Below, piece after piece: positions 33,608 through 42,753 of a stretch of DNA of 64,000 nt. Position numbers and translations under genes: made by a program. The DNA comes from Cloacibacterium caeni (GTDB lineage Bacteria; Bacteroidota; Bacteroidia; Flavobacteriales; Weeksellaceae): positions 1,736,001-1,800,000 of the forward strand of contig NZ_OU015319.1 of NCBI RefSeq assembly GCF_907163125.1, given 5' to 3'. The stretch's first letter is position 1; each line of letters begins with the position of its first letter. The notes under the pieces are model-generated. The model searched no databases. It saw nothing but the letters and a program-made list of their open reading frames with translations, and was not told where the DNA came from.

Positions 33608-35164
33608 ATGAAGAAAGAATTAATAATCTCTTATGAAGATGATGCTTCTAAAATTGCCCTTATTGAAGACGGTAGATTATTCGAGCTCCACGAGATACAG
33701 CAGAATACAGATTTTGTAGTAGGCGATATCTTTGTGGGAAAAATTAAAAAATTAGCTCCTAATCTCAATGCTGCTTTCGTAAATATAGGTTACGAGAAAG
33801 ATGCTTTTTTGCATTATCAGGATCTCGGTCCGCAGTATCTTACCTATCGCAAGTTTTTACAGGATACGGTATCCAAAAGACAACAAACTTCTTCGCTCAA
33901 AAACTTCCAAATTCAGCCAGAAATAGACAAGCACGGCACTGTAGACAAAGTGATGGCTCCTCAAGACGAAGTTTTATTGCAAATTACCAAGGAACCTATT
34001 TCTACAAAAGGCCCCAGAATTTCTACCCAGATTTCATTAACGGGTAGATTTCTAGTACTCATCCCTTTTGATAATAAGGTTTCTATCTCTAAAAAAGTTA
34101 AAAGCGCCGAAGAAAAAGCAAGGCTCAAAACGCTTATCGAAAGCATAAAGCCTGAAGGTTTCGGTGTAATCATCAGAACTGTAGCAGAAGGAAAAAAAGT
34201 TGCAGAACTCCATAATGACATGAACCAATTGGTTGATAAATGGAACGTTTGCTTCAAAAATATCCAAAAAAATAAAACTCCTGCCAAAGTTCTTAGTGAA
34301 GAAGACAAAGCTTCGGCTATTTTGAGAGACAATTTCAATCAAGATTTCGTTTCTATCATTTGTGACGATGAACAAATGGTAAACGATATGAAAAATTATC
34401 TTGAAGTCATTGCTCCAGAACGAAAAAACATTGTACAATTTTATGATTCTCACATTCCACTTCTGGAATATTACAATGTAGAAAAACAGCTGAAACAATC
34501 TTTTGGAAAACACGTAAACATCCCAAGTTCTAAAGGTGCTTACCTCGTGATAGAACACACAGAAGCACTGCACGTAGTAGACGTGAACTCGGGGAACAAC
34601 ATTTCTTCTGGCACTGCCAATAAAGAACACGCCCTAAACGTGAACAAAATGGCGGCTACAGAAATTGCAAGACAACTCAGACTGCGAGACATGGGTGGAA
34701 TTATTGTGGTAGATTTTATAGACATGCCAAATCCTGACCACAGAAAAGAACTGTACGAACACTTGCGCGAAGAAATGAAACGCGACAAAGCAAAGCACAA
34801 AATCCTACCGCCGAGTAAATTTGGTTTAATACAAATCACCAGACAACGTGTAAGACCAGAAAAACAAATAGACACCAAAGAAGAAAACCCGAACAAAGAC
34901 GGCGAAATCTTGGCTCCTATTTTTGTGGTAGAACGCATGGAAGAAACCATCAAAGATTTCTTTACCAAAAACAAGGGCAAATTATATCTACACACGCATC
35001 CGTTTGTAGAAGCATATCTTACAAAAGGATTGATGAGCCAACAAATGAAATGGTTTATCAAGTACAAAAAATGGGTTACCATTATCCCAAGAGATTCTTT
35101 TAAATATCTGGAGTACAGACTCTATGATGCAGACAAAAAAGAACTCGTAAGCTACTCGAATTAA
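33608..35164 (+). CDS. rng: Ribonuclease E/G family protein
   Basis: This 518-residue endoribonuclease acts in rRNA maturation and mRNA decay. An N-terminal S1-like domain (VGDIFVGKIKKLAPNLNAAF) is followed by the catalytic core with LHVVDVNSG and GGIIVVDFIDMPNPDHRKE, which hold the metal-binding Asp residues, and QITRQRVRP. There is no long C-terminal scaffold as in RNase E, so it is RNase G-like. It is downstream of hup and the COX24-like gene. A terminator lies at 35242. Confidence 0.94.
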   Translation: MKKELIISYEDDASKIALIEDGRLFELHEIQQNTDFVVGDIFVGKIKKLAPNLNAAFVNIGYEKDAFLHYQDLGPQYLTYRKFLQDTVSKRQQTSSLKNFQIQPEIDKHGTVDKVMAPQDEVLLQITKEPISTKGPRISTQISLTGRFLVLIPFDNKVSISKKVKSAEEKARLKTLIESIKPEGFGVIIRTVAEGKKVAELHNDMNQLVDKWNVCFKNIQKNKTPAKVLSEEDKASAILRDNFNQDFVSIICDDEQMVNDMKNYLEVIAPERKNIVQFYDSHIPLLEYYNVEKQLKQSFGKHVNIPSSKGAYLVIEHTEALHVVDVNSGNNISSGTANKEHALNVNKMAATEIARQLRLRDMGGIIVVDFIDMPNPDHRKELYEHLREEMKRDKAKHKILPPSKFGLIQITRQRVRPEKQIDTKEENPNKDGEILAPIFVVERMEETIKDFFTKNKGKLYLHTHPFVEAYLTKGLMSQQMKWFIKYKKWVTIIPRDSFKYLEYRLYDADKKELVSYSN

Positions 35165-35184
35165 TGAGTAATAACAAATGAAAT

Positions 35185-35218
35185 TTTCGGTGCTCTCCTT
35201 TAGGAGAGTTAGAGAGTA
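35185..35218. repeat. Dispersed hairpin repeat, copy 1
   Basis: TTTTCGGTGCTCTCCTTTAG continues into GAGAGTTAGAGAG. A near copy is embedded in the structured element at 61012-61044. The 373-bp gap (35165-35537) holds this repeat, a terminator and the repeat at 35305, and no gene. Confidence 0.6.
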
Positions 35219-35241
35219 AGAAAATTTCTAAAAAATTATAA

Positions 35242-35270
35242 AATCGTTGCAGTAATGCAGCGATTTTTTT
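35242..35270 (+). terminator. Terminator downstream of rng
   Basis: AATCGTTGC / GCAGCGATT stem (one G-T pair) followed by seven T. Confidence 0.8.
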
Positions 35271-35304
35271 GTTAATAAACTGCTCACCATTAAAACATAC
35301 GCAG

Positions 35305-35352
35305 GTTGCCCTCTTTTAGAGGGGTGTCTTTAACTTGTTAAAGACGGGGTGT
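35305..35352. repeat. GGGGTG-type dispersed repeat, copy 1
   Basis: CCCTCTTTTAGAGGGGTG, a short inverted repeat (TCTTTAACTTGTTAAAGA), then CGGGGTG. The same order is found inverted at 52451-52500, with a different inner inverted repeat. Confidence 0.6.
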
Positions 35353-35537
35353 TTTAAATGATTTACATGATTTTTAGCAAATTACGGTTTTCCGTAATTG
35401 CTGTGTTGAAATATTTTTTAAATTATTGGAAATACCTATCTTTGATAATTGTGTAATGTTTACTGCACAAAATTCTAAAACCAATGGATTTTTAAGTAAC
35501 AGATAACCGAAAAAAACAATAACTAACAGAAAATAGA

Positions 35538-38282
35538 ATGGCATTAAGTTGGAATGAAATAAAAGACAGAGCATTAAGATTCTCTAAAGAATGGAAAAAC
35601 ACAACCAATGAAGAAGCAGATGCTAAACCATTTTTAGACGCTTTTTTCGATGTTTTCGGGATTACTAGAAAAAAAATAGGAACTTTTGAGCACAAAGTAA
35701 AAAAACTTTCTGATACAGACGGTTATATTGACTTGCTCTGGAAAGGAACTATTCTAATAGAAATGAAAAGTCGTGGAAAAAACCTAGACAAAGCTTTTCA
35801 ACAAGCCATTGATTACACCCATGGTCTAAAACAAAATGAACTCCCAAAATACGTTTTAGTTTGTGATTTTTACATTTTTAGGTTATACGATACCGAAGAA
35901 CAAACTACTCTAGAATTTACACTAGACGAATTGGTAAACCATGTACAAAGTTTTGGTTATTTATTAGGCTACCAAAAGAAAACCTATAAAGAACAAGACC
36001 CTGCCAACATAAAAGCGGCAGAATTAATGGGAAAACTTCATGACAGATTAGAAGAAATAGGTTATGAAGGACATCCTCTTGAAGTATATCTGGTAAGGAT
36101 TTTATTTTGTCTTTTTGCAGAAGACACTACTATTTTCAATAAACAACAGTTTCAAGATTATATCGAACAAAGAACCGCCGAAGATGGCAGTGATTTAGCT
36201 TCTAAATTACAAGAACTATTTCAGGTTCTCAATACACCTCTAGACAAAAGATTTAAAAATCTAGACGAACAACTTAATGAATTCCCTTACGTAAACGGAA
36301 AATTATTTGAAGAAATTCTACCTATGGCTAGTTTTGATACCAAAATGAGGCTGGCCTTACTAGATTGTTGTTACATAGATTGGAGTAAAATTTCACCTGC
36401 AATTTTTGGTTCTATGTTCCAAAGTGTAATGAACCCTAAAGAACGAAGAAACTTAGGAGCGCATTATACCAGCGAAACCAATATTCTAAAACTCATAAAA
36501 CCGCTCTTTTTAGATGAACTTTGGGCAGAATTTGAAAATATTAAAAACAATAAAAATAAACTCCCAGAATTTCACAAAAAAATTAGCCAATTAAAATTTC
36601 TAGATCCAGCTTGTGGTTGTGGTAATTTCTTGGTAATTACTTACAGAGAACTGCGTTTGCTGGAATTAGAAATTCTACGTGCTACTTATAAAAACGGACA
36701 AGGCGTTTTAGATGTAAGTGATATTATTTGGCTAGATGTAGATATGATGTGCGGAATAGAATACGAAGAATTCCCTGCTAGAATAGCTGAAGTAGCAATG
36801 TGGCTCATAGACCATCAAATGAACATGCTCATTAGCAATGAATTCGGACAATACTTTGCGCGTTTACCACTTAAAAAATCTGCAAAAATTGTTCACGCAG
36901 ACGCATTAGAAACCGATTGGGAAAATGTAGTTTCTAAAAATGAACTTTCTTACATCATTGGAAATCCTCCGTTTATTGGTTCGAGAATAATGAATAAAAT
37001 CCAAAAAGAAAGTTTAATCAGGGTTTTTGAAAATTCAAAAAATATAGGCGAGTTAGATTATGTGACTGGTTGGTATCTGAAAGCTGCAAAATATATTCAA
37101 AACACCCAAATTAAAGCCGCTTTTGTTTCTACTAATTCCATAGTACAGGGTTTACAAACAGCTATTCTTTGGAATATAATGTTAAATAAGTATGATATTA
37201 AAATTCATTTTGCACATCGTACTTTTAGATGGAGCAATGAAGCCAAAGGAAATGCAGCAGTATACTGTGTAATTATTGGTTTTGCCAATTTTGATACTCC
37301 TGTGAAAAGAATATTTGAATACGAAGATATAAAAGGTGAACCGCACGAAATAAAAGCCAAAAATATCAATCCTTATTTAGTAGATGCAAAAGATATATTT
37401 ATAGATAAAAAATCTAATCCTATATGTAATGTTCCTGAAATGAATTTTGGAAATATGCCAGCAGATGGTGGACAATTACTTTTTTCTAATGAAGAAAAAA
37501 ATGAATTTATTTTTAAAGAACCAAACTCAATAAAATATTTTAAAGAGTTGATTTCTGCTCATGAATTTTTAAATAGCAAGAAAAGATGGTGCCTTTGGCT
37601 GGAAAATATTGAACCTAGTGAACTTAAAAACTTAAAATTTGTTTTAGAAAGAGTAAATAATGTAAGAAAAATTAGAGAAATTTCTTCAAGACCTCAATTA
37701 GCTCAAATTCCACATCTTTTTGCTCAAATTACTCAACCTAAAAATTTAGATTTTATTCTAATTCCTGCACATTCTTCAGAAAATAGAAAATATATACCTA
37801 TTGGTTTTTTTTCGAAAGAAAATATTGCACATAATAGTTGTCTAATTATTCCAAACAGTAATCTTTTCCATTTCGGAGTTTTAATGTCTACAATGCACAT
37901 GTCTTGGGTTAAAACGACTTGTGGTAGATTAGAAAGTCGTTACAGATATTCCAAAGATATTGTGTACAACAATTATCCATGGCCAGAAAATCCAACTGAA
38001 AAACAAGTTCAGCTCATAGAAGAAAAAGCACAAAATGTTTTAGACGTAAGAGCGTCTTTTCCCAATAGTTCATTAGCAGATTTATATCATCCTCTTACTA
38101 TGCCACCTGCTTTAGTAAAAGCGCACAATGAACTAGATAAAGCAGTAGATGCAGCTTACAGCAAACAAAACTTCTCTACAGAAGCTAAACGCATGGAGTT
38201 TCTATTCGAACTCTACGAAAAATATACCGCAGATTTATTCGCCAAAGAAAAACCAAAAAAAAATAAAAAAACAGATATATAA
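35538..38282 (+). CDS. MmeI-like type IIG restriction-modification enzyme
   Basis: This is a single 914-residue chain combining DNA cleavage and adenine methylation. The N-terminal nuclease motif has Asp65 and Glu75-Met-Lys77 within IDLLWKGTILIEMKSRGK (PD-(D/E)xK). A helical linker leads to the N6-adenine methyltransferase, with SAM motif DPACGCGNF (residues 356-364) and catalytic NPPF (476-479). The C-terminal third is the target-recognition region with RLESRYRYS and NNYPWPENP. No partner R, M or S genes lie nearby, as expected for type IIG enzymes. The recognition site cannot be read from sequence. Confidence 0.9.
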   Translation: MALSWNEIKDRALRFSKEWKNTTNEEADAKPFLDAFFDVFGITRKKIGTFEHKVKKLSDTDGYIDLLWKGTILIEMKSRGKNLDKAFQQAIDYTHGLKQNELPKYVLVCDFYIFRLYDTEEQTTLEFTLDELVNHVQSFGYLLGYQKKTYKEQDPANIKAAELMGKLHDRLEEIGYEGHPLEVYLVRILFCLFAEDTTIFNKQQFQDYIEQRTAEDGSDLASKLQELFQVLNTPLDKRFKNLDEQLNEFPYVNGKLFEEILPMASFDTKMRLALLDCCYIDWSKISPAIFGSMFQSVMNPKERRNLGAHYTSETNILKLIKPLFLDELWAEFENIKNNKNKLPEFHKKISQLKFLDPACGCGNFLVITYRELRLLELEILRATYKNGQGVLDVSDIIWLDVDMMCGIEYEEFPARIAEVAMWLIDHQMNMLISNEFGQYFARLPLKKSAKIVHADALETDWENVVSKNELSYIIGNPPFIGSRIMNKIQKESLIRVFENSKNIGELDYVTGWYLKAAKYIQNTQIKAAFVSTNSIVQGLQTAILWNIMLNKYDIKIHFAHRTFRWSNEAKGNAAVYCVIIGFANFDTPVKRIFEYEDIKGEPHEIKAKNINPYLVDAKDIFIDKKSNPICNVPEMNFGNMPADGGQLLFSNEEKNEFIFKEPNSIKYFKELISAHEFLNSKKRWCLWLENIEPSELKNLKFVLERVNNVRKIREISSRPQLAQIPHLFAQITQPKNLDFILIPAHSSENRKYIPIGFFSKENIAHNSCLIIPNSNLFHFGVLMSTMHMSWVKTTCGRLESRYRYSKDIVYNNYPWPENPTEKQVQLIEEKAQNVLDVRASFPNSSLADLYHPLTMPPALVKAHNELDKAVDAAYSKQNFSTEAKRMEFLFELYEKYTADLFAKEKPKKNKKTDI

Positions 38283-38495
38283 AATTTTACATATATTTGC
38301 AAAAGAAACAACACCTCCTGCAAGAACAGGAGATGTTTATGATAATAAATTCTAAGAGAATCCGTTATCACTGTAAACAAGCCAAATGAATTTAACTACT
38401 TTTAATAGAAGTTCAATAACTTGAATTTTGTTAATTTTTTTTCTTTTATTTACCATGACTTGGTTTTAAGAAATTACAGTTAAACTTTATACTAA

Positions 38496-38524
38496 AATCC
38501 TGAGCTCGAACCTCGGGATTTTTT
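38496..38524 (+). terminator. Terminator downstream of the type IIG gene
   Basis: AATCCTGAG / CTCGGGATT stem followed by a T-run, about 215 bp after the stop. Confidence 0.75.
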
Positions 38525-38592
38525 ATTGCCAATCCTGAATGCTTTTTAGCATCCCTACGAATATTTCTATTCGTTTAAATTTCCTTACATAT

Positions 38593-39020
38593 AATAAACG
38601 AGTTTTTCCTAAAATTTTCCCTTTTTTTTAAAAAAAAATTATAATCACAAAAATTTTGTCTTCAAATTTAATATCATATTTATCTATAAATCCATTTGCT
38701 AAATCTCTCATAAATAATAAACGATTTTCCCATAAAATTTTCCCTTTTTCTTAAAAAAAAATTTTATAATCATAAAAATTTAGCCCTCAAATTTAATATC
38801 ATGGTTATCTATAAATCCATTTGCTAAATCTCTCATAACTAATAAACGATTTTCCCATAAAATTTTCCTTTTTTCTAAAAAAAAATTTATAATCATAAAA
38901 ATTTTACCTTCAAATTTAATATCATGCTTATCTTTAAATCCATTTGCTAAATCTTTCATAACTAATAAACGATTTTCCCCTAAAATTTTCCTTTTTTTTT
39001 AAAAGAAACTTATAATATAA
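38593..39020. repeat. ~124-bp imperfect tandem repeat, about 3.5 copies
   Basis: Units start with AATAAACG at 38593, 38716, 38841 and 38964 (spacings 123, 125, 123 bp); the fourth unit is partial. Units share TCAAATTTAATATCAT, ATCCATTTGCTAAATC and an ATTTTCCC/AAAATTTTCC block, and differ by point changes and small A/T-run indels. On the minus strand part of the array (38780-38959) is a 59-codon frame containing the phrase DLANGF twice. The 1,054-bp gap 38283-39336 has no recognisable gene. Confidence 0.8.
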
Positions 39021-39073
39021 AATATCACCAATCTCCCAGATTTATAATCCGTGACTTTCAATAAAAAACCCAA

Positions 39074-39099
39074 AAACCTCTGCTTTCGCAGAGGTTTTT
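39074..39099 (+). terminator. Hairpin with T-run
   Basis: CCTCTGC / GCAGAGG stem followed by TTTTT, downstream of the tandem repeat. The gene it serves is unclear. Confidence 0.55.
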
Positions 39100-39151
39100 C
39101 TATAAAAGAACTTCTACTCTAATTCGGGTAAAAGAGCAGTCAAGTTTGGGG

Positions 39152-39229
39152 TTTGTTCGTGGTTTCTTCGTGTTTCCTTCGAATCAGCCTCGGAAAAGTA
39201 CCCAAAATCACGAACAAACCACGAACAAA
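39152..39229. repeat. Inverted repeat with 21-bp arms
   Basis: The left arm TTTGTTCGTGGTTTCTTCGT(G) at 39152-39172 pairs with 39209-39229 with one mismatch, around a 36-nt loop. The arms themselves consist of repeated TTCGTG/CACGAA words. Confidence 0.65.
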
Positions 39230-39336
39230 TGTAAAAGGAAACTCAACTCAGACCCTAACTTGATTCGAGGAAAATCTTATCAATATTTAACAATCCTTTA
39301 AAACAAGCTCTGCTAAAAATTCCCTATTTTTGAGCA

Positions 39337-39966
39337 ATGCAAAATTCTTTAGAAATACTATTACAGCAGTTGCAAGACGCAGAGTTGGGCGGTTTTGATG
39401 CGCAAAAAGATTATGCGCCACCTTATCGTTCTCTGCTCACGCAAGAAGAAATTTTGGCCAAAAATCCTAAATACGCCGCCGTTAATATTTTACTCTATCC
39501 CAAAAACGGAGAATGGCACTTTCCGCTCATCCACAGAACCCACAATGAGAATGACAGACATTCTGGGCAAATTTCGCTTCCTGGTGGTAAAAAAGATGAC
39601 ACCGATGCAGATTTTGCAGAAACCGCCATCCGTGAAACTTGGGAAGAAATAGGCGTTACCACTTCACAAATCAAAATCGTGAGAGAACTCTCTCCTATTT
39701 ATATTCCGCCAAGTAATTTTTTCGTGTATGCTTTTCTGTCTTACTCCGAATCTTGGCCAGATTTTAATCACCAACAAACCGAAGTTCAAGAAATTCTAGA
39801 AGTTCCACTTTCTGTGATTCGAGATTTGCCAAAACCACCTTTAACCATGGAATTGCCACGAACCAATGGATATAAAGTTCCTTATTTTGATTTCCAAAAC
39901 CATAAAATTTGGGGTGCCACTTCTATGATTTTGAGTGAATTGAACGAGTTGCTAAAAAATGTTTAA
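39337..39966 (+). CDS. NUDIX hydrolase, CoA pyrophosphatase-like
   Basis: The 209-residue Nudix protein has a box ending RETWEEIGV (residues 99-107) preceded by the CoA-pyrophosphatase-type motif around HRTHNENDRHSGQISLPGG. It would hydrolyse CoA or related dinucleotides to 4'-phosphopantetheine and 3',5'-ADP. It stands alone between the repeat-rich region and the acyltransferase gene. Confidence 0.88.
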   Translation: MQNSLEILLQQLQDAELGGFDAQKDYAPPYRSLLTQEEILAKNPKYAAVNILLYPKNGEWHFPLIHRTHNENDRHSGQISLPGGKKDDTDADFAETAIRETWEEIGVTTSQIKIVRELSPIYIPPSNFFVYAFLSYSESWPDFNHQQTEVQEILEVPLSVIRDLPKPPLTMELPRTNGYKVPYFDFQNHKIWGATSMILSELNELLKNV

Positions 39967-40201
39967 ATTTGCAATCTGCATTTTGATGTTTAATTCATTA
40001 TCAAAAAATTTTTAAACCACAAAAGCCACAAAAGAAAAGCTTGAAAATAAGTCTTTCAAAAGAAGAAAAAGTATTGTTTAATCTTTTTCATTTTAGGAAA
40101 CTTTAAAACAAATATAGCTTTTGTCACTTTTTCGGTTAAAAATTAATAGCGCAGAAAAATCATTTGTGTTTAATAAAATTTGGCTTCAAGCTGCTTGAAA
40201 A

Positions 40202-41005
40202 ATGGCGAAGAAAAGCATTTTTACAGATTCTTTCGGGAATATTTACTTTTTAAAGAGATTTATCATCTTCATCTTGGGAATGATTTCCTACAGAAGATTT
40301 AATGGGTTCAACAAACTGAAAATTACAGGAACCGAGCATTTGGTAAACCTCCCGAAAAACAATGTATTGTTCGTATCTAATCACCAAACGTATTTTGCTG
40401 ATGTAGCAGCAATGTACCACGTTTTCTGTGCCGTGAATAATGGATACATGAACACCATCAAAAATCCTGTCTACCTGCTGAATCCAAAAGTAGATTTTTA
40501 CTACGTAGCCGCAGAAGAAACCATGAATAAAGGGATTTTGGCAAGAATTTTTAAATTGGCTGGAGCAATTACCGTAAAAAGAACTTGGCGCGCCGAAGGA
40601 AAAAATGTGAACAGAATGGTAGATTTAAGAGAAGTAGAAAATATTCTGAAAGCGCTAGATAATGGTTGGGTAATTTCTTTTCCGCAAGGTACTACTTCTG
40701 CTTTTGCACAAGGTAGAAAAGGAACAGCTAAACTCGTTCAGCAGCAGCGTTGTATCGTTATTCCTATCAAAATCAATGGATTCCGAAGAGCATTTGACAA
40801 AAAAGGATTGAGAGTAAAAGTGACAGGTGTAGAACCTACTATGCAGTTCAAAGCGCCACTAGATATAGATTACGACAACGAAAAAGCGGAAGATATTCTT
40901 AACAAAATTATGCACGCCATCGAGCAAACTCCTGAGCATAACGTGTTACACGATTACGACAAAGAATATCAGGAGCGCAAAAAACAAGAGAAAAAAGACG
41001 AGTAA
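40202..41005 (+). CDS. PlsC-like 1-acyl-glycerol-phosphate acyltransferase
   Basis: This 267-residue membrane-associated acyltransferase has the N-terminal hydrophobic segment RFIIFILGMISY, the catalytic block FVSNHQTYFADV (His61, Asp67), and the substrate block FPQGTTSAF. The His-Asp spacing is HX5D rather than the usual HX4D, and FPQGTT replaces FPEGTR, so it is an atypical family member. It probably acylates lysophospholipids or other lipids. A 28-bp heptamer tract lies between it and the next gene. Confidence 0.8.
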   Translation: MAKKSIFTDSFGNIYFLKRFIIFILGMISYRRFNGFNKLKITGTEHLVNLPKNNVLFVSNHQTYFADVAAMYHVFCAVNNGYMNTIKNPVYLLNPKVDFYYVAAEETMNKGILARIFKLAGAITVKRTWRAEGKNVNRMVDLREVENILKALDNGWVISFPQGTTSAFAQGRKGTAKLVQQQRCIVIPIKINGFRRAFDKKGLRVKVTGVEPTMQFKAPLDIDYDNEKAEDILNKIMHAIEQTPEHNVLHDYDKEYQERKKQEKKDE

Positions 41006-41022
41006 ACTTATTTTATTAAATT

Positions 41023-41050
41023 TTACTTGGCTCTTTTTACTTGGCTCTTT
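41023..41050. repeat. Heptamer tandem tract
   Basis: TTACTTG-GCTCTTT occurs twice in a row (four 7-bp units), 17 bp before the Mpl-like gene. The same 14-mer, inverted and with one change, is at 60771-60798. Confidence 0.7.
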
Positions 41051-41067
41051 TTAATTTTAATTGAAAT

Positions 41068-42402
41068 ATGAACATTCATTTCATTGCGATTGGCGGTGCT
41101 GCGATGCACAATCTTGCCATAGCTCTCAAAAATAAAGGTTACCAAATCACAGGTTCAGATGATGCTATTTTTGAACCTTCTCTTTCTCAATTGCAAAAAA
41201 ACGGACTTCTTCCTGAAGGTTTAGGTTGGTTTCCTGAGAAAATTTCTGAAAATCTAGACGCAGTTATTCTAGGAATGCACGCCAAAAAAGAGAATCCTGA
41301 ACTCTTGAAAGCTCAAGAATTGGGCATTAAAATTTACTCTTATCCAGAATTTCTATACGAACAGAGCAAAGAAAAAACCAGAGTGGTGATTGCAGGTTCT
41401 CACGGTAAAACCACCATTACTTCGATGGTTCTTCATACGTTGCAATACCATCATTTCGACACAGATTTTATGGTTGGAGCACCGTTAGATGGTTTTGACT
41501 GCATGGTTAAAATTTCTTCAGAAAATGATTTTATCATCTTGGAAGGAGACGAATATCTTTCTTCGCCGATAGATTCTCGTCCGAAATTCTTGCATTATCA
41601 TCCGAATATCGCTTTGATTTCAGGAATTTCTTGGGATCATATCAATGTTTTTAAAACGGAAGAAGAATATGTAGACGCTTTTAGAAATTTCATTAAAAAT
41701 ATTACTTCTGGTGGAATTTTAGTGTACAATGAAGAAGATGAAAACTTAGTAAAACTGGTAGACGAAGCGGAGAATTATTTCAGAAAAATGCCTTACAAAA
41801 CGCCCAACTACGAAACCAAAAACGGTAAAACTTCAGTAGAGACAGAAATGGGGCAAATTCCGCTTAAAATTTTCGGAAAGCACAATTTACTGAATTTAGA
41901 AGGAGCAAGGCTTATTTGCAATCAATTGGGCATTTTAGACGAAGATTTCTACGAAGCTATGATGAGTTTCTCTGGCGCATCAAAACGTTTAGAAAAGGTA
42001 AAAAGAAATGATGATGTGATTTTGTACAGAGATTTTGCACACGCACCAAGCAAAGTGAAAGCATCGGTAGACGCTTTTGCAGAACAATTTCCCAATATGA
42101 ACAAAGTAGGTTTTCTAGAACTTCACACCTACTCTTCTCTGAATCCCGCGTTTTTGCCTCAATACAAAAATACTTTAGCCCAACTTGATAAAGCGGTGGT
42201 TTTTTATGATTTGGAAGCTTTGAAAATTAAAAATATGACTCCTATTTCGCCTGAATTGATTAAAGAATCTTTCGGGAAGGAAAATTTACAGGTTTTTACC
42301 AATGCGGATGATTTGAAAAATTTTTGGCAAAATCTAGAAAAATCAAATGCTGCTTTCCTGATGATGAGCAGCGGAAATCTTGGCGGAATTTCTTTGACTT
42401 AA
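41068..42402 (+). CDS. mpl: Mpl-like UDP-MurNAc-tripeptide ligase
   Basis: This Mur-ligase-family enzyme of peptidoglycan recycling joins the tripeptide L-Ala-gamma-D-Glu-meso-Dap to UDP-MurNAc. The 444-residue chain has the MurC-like N-terminus FIAIGGAAMHNLAIAL, the ATP loop AGSHGKTT (about 109-116), ILEGDEY, and ISWDHINVF. The first motif GGAAMHN and the later YRDFAHAPSKVKA favour Mpl over MurC. It is probably a single gene; GCAAAG repeats follow. Confidence 0.88.
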   Translation: MNIHFIAIGGAAMHNLAIALKNKGYQITGSDDAIFEPSLSQLQKNGLLPEGLGWFPEKISENLDAVILGMHAKKENPELLKAQELGIKIYSYPEFLYEQSKEKTRVVIAGSHGKTTITSMVLHTLQYHHFDTDFMVGAPLDGFDCMVKISSENDFIILEGDEYLSSPIDSRPKFLHYHPNIALISGISWDHINVFKTEEEYVDAFRNFIKNITSGGILVYNEEDENLVKLVDEAENYFRKMPYKTPNYETKNGKTSVETEMGQIPLKIFGKHNLLNLEGARLICNQLGILDEDFYEAMMSFSGASKRLEKVKRNDDVILYRDFAHAPSKVKASVDAFAEQFPNMNKVGFLELHTYSSLNPAFLPQYKNTLAQLDKAVVFYDLEALKIKNMTPISPELIKESFGKENLQVFTNADDLKNFWQNLEKSNAAFLMMSSGNLGGISLT

Positions 42403-42470
42403 ATAAAAATCAATCCTTCATCCTTTTAAAACGCAAAGTTTTTAAAACTTTAAAGTAAAAAAATTAAGCA

Positions 42471-42544
42471 AGCAAAGATAAAATTCGCTAGCGAATTGGA
42501 TTAAGTCTACACTTAAAAAACGAATTGATTTGTATACTTTCCTC
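42471..42544. repeat. MITE-like dispersed repeat, copy 3 (inverted)
   Basis: Begins AGCAAAG, contains AATTCGCTAGCGAATT, and ends CTTTCCTC, a degenerate CTTTGCTC. Its reverse complement aligns with 27301-27369. The rest of the 345-bp gap 42403-42747 shows no gene. Confidence 0.55.
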
Positions 42545-42753
42545 ACTTAAAATTGCAAATAAATCATTAAAACATCTTTGCGTTTTACAAAAAGTTAAAA
42601 TAAGCTATGTACATCGCAATAGCAGATAATTTTCCATCATTTTAAGTACATTGTAGCGAAATATTTTCTCAAAAATTTTAGATTTTTTTTCTCTAACTAT
42701 TTCATATTCAAAATATTTTATTAATTTTAGAAACACACTAAAACCACATGAAT

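Noticed and set aside
34052-35082. Large minus-strand frames opposite rng
   Set aside because: Shadows of the RNase G coding sequence; no start signals or family resemblance.
38149-38355. 68-codon frame overlapping the end of the type IIG gene
   Set aside because: It is a +1 shadow of the A-rich 3' end; no promoter or initiation signal.
38593-39020. CRISPR array
   Set aside because: Units are ~124 bp, imperfect along their full length, with no short constant repeat plus unique spacers and no cas genes.
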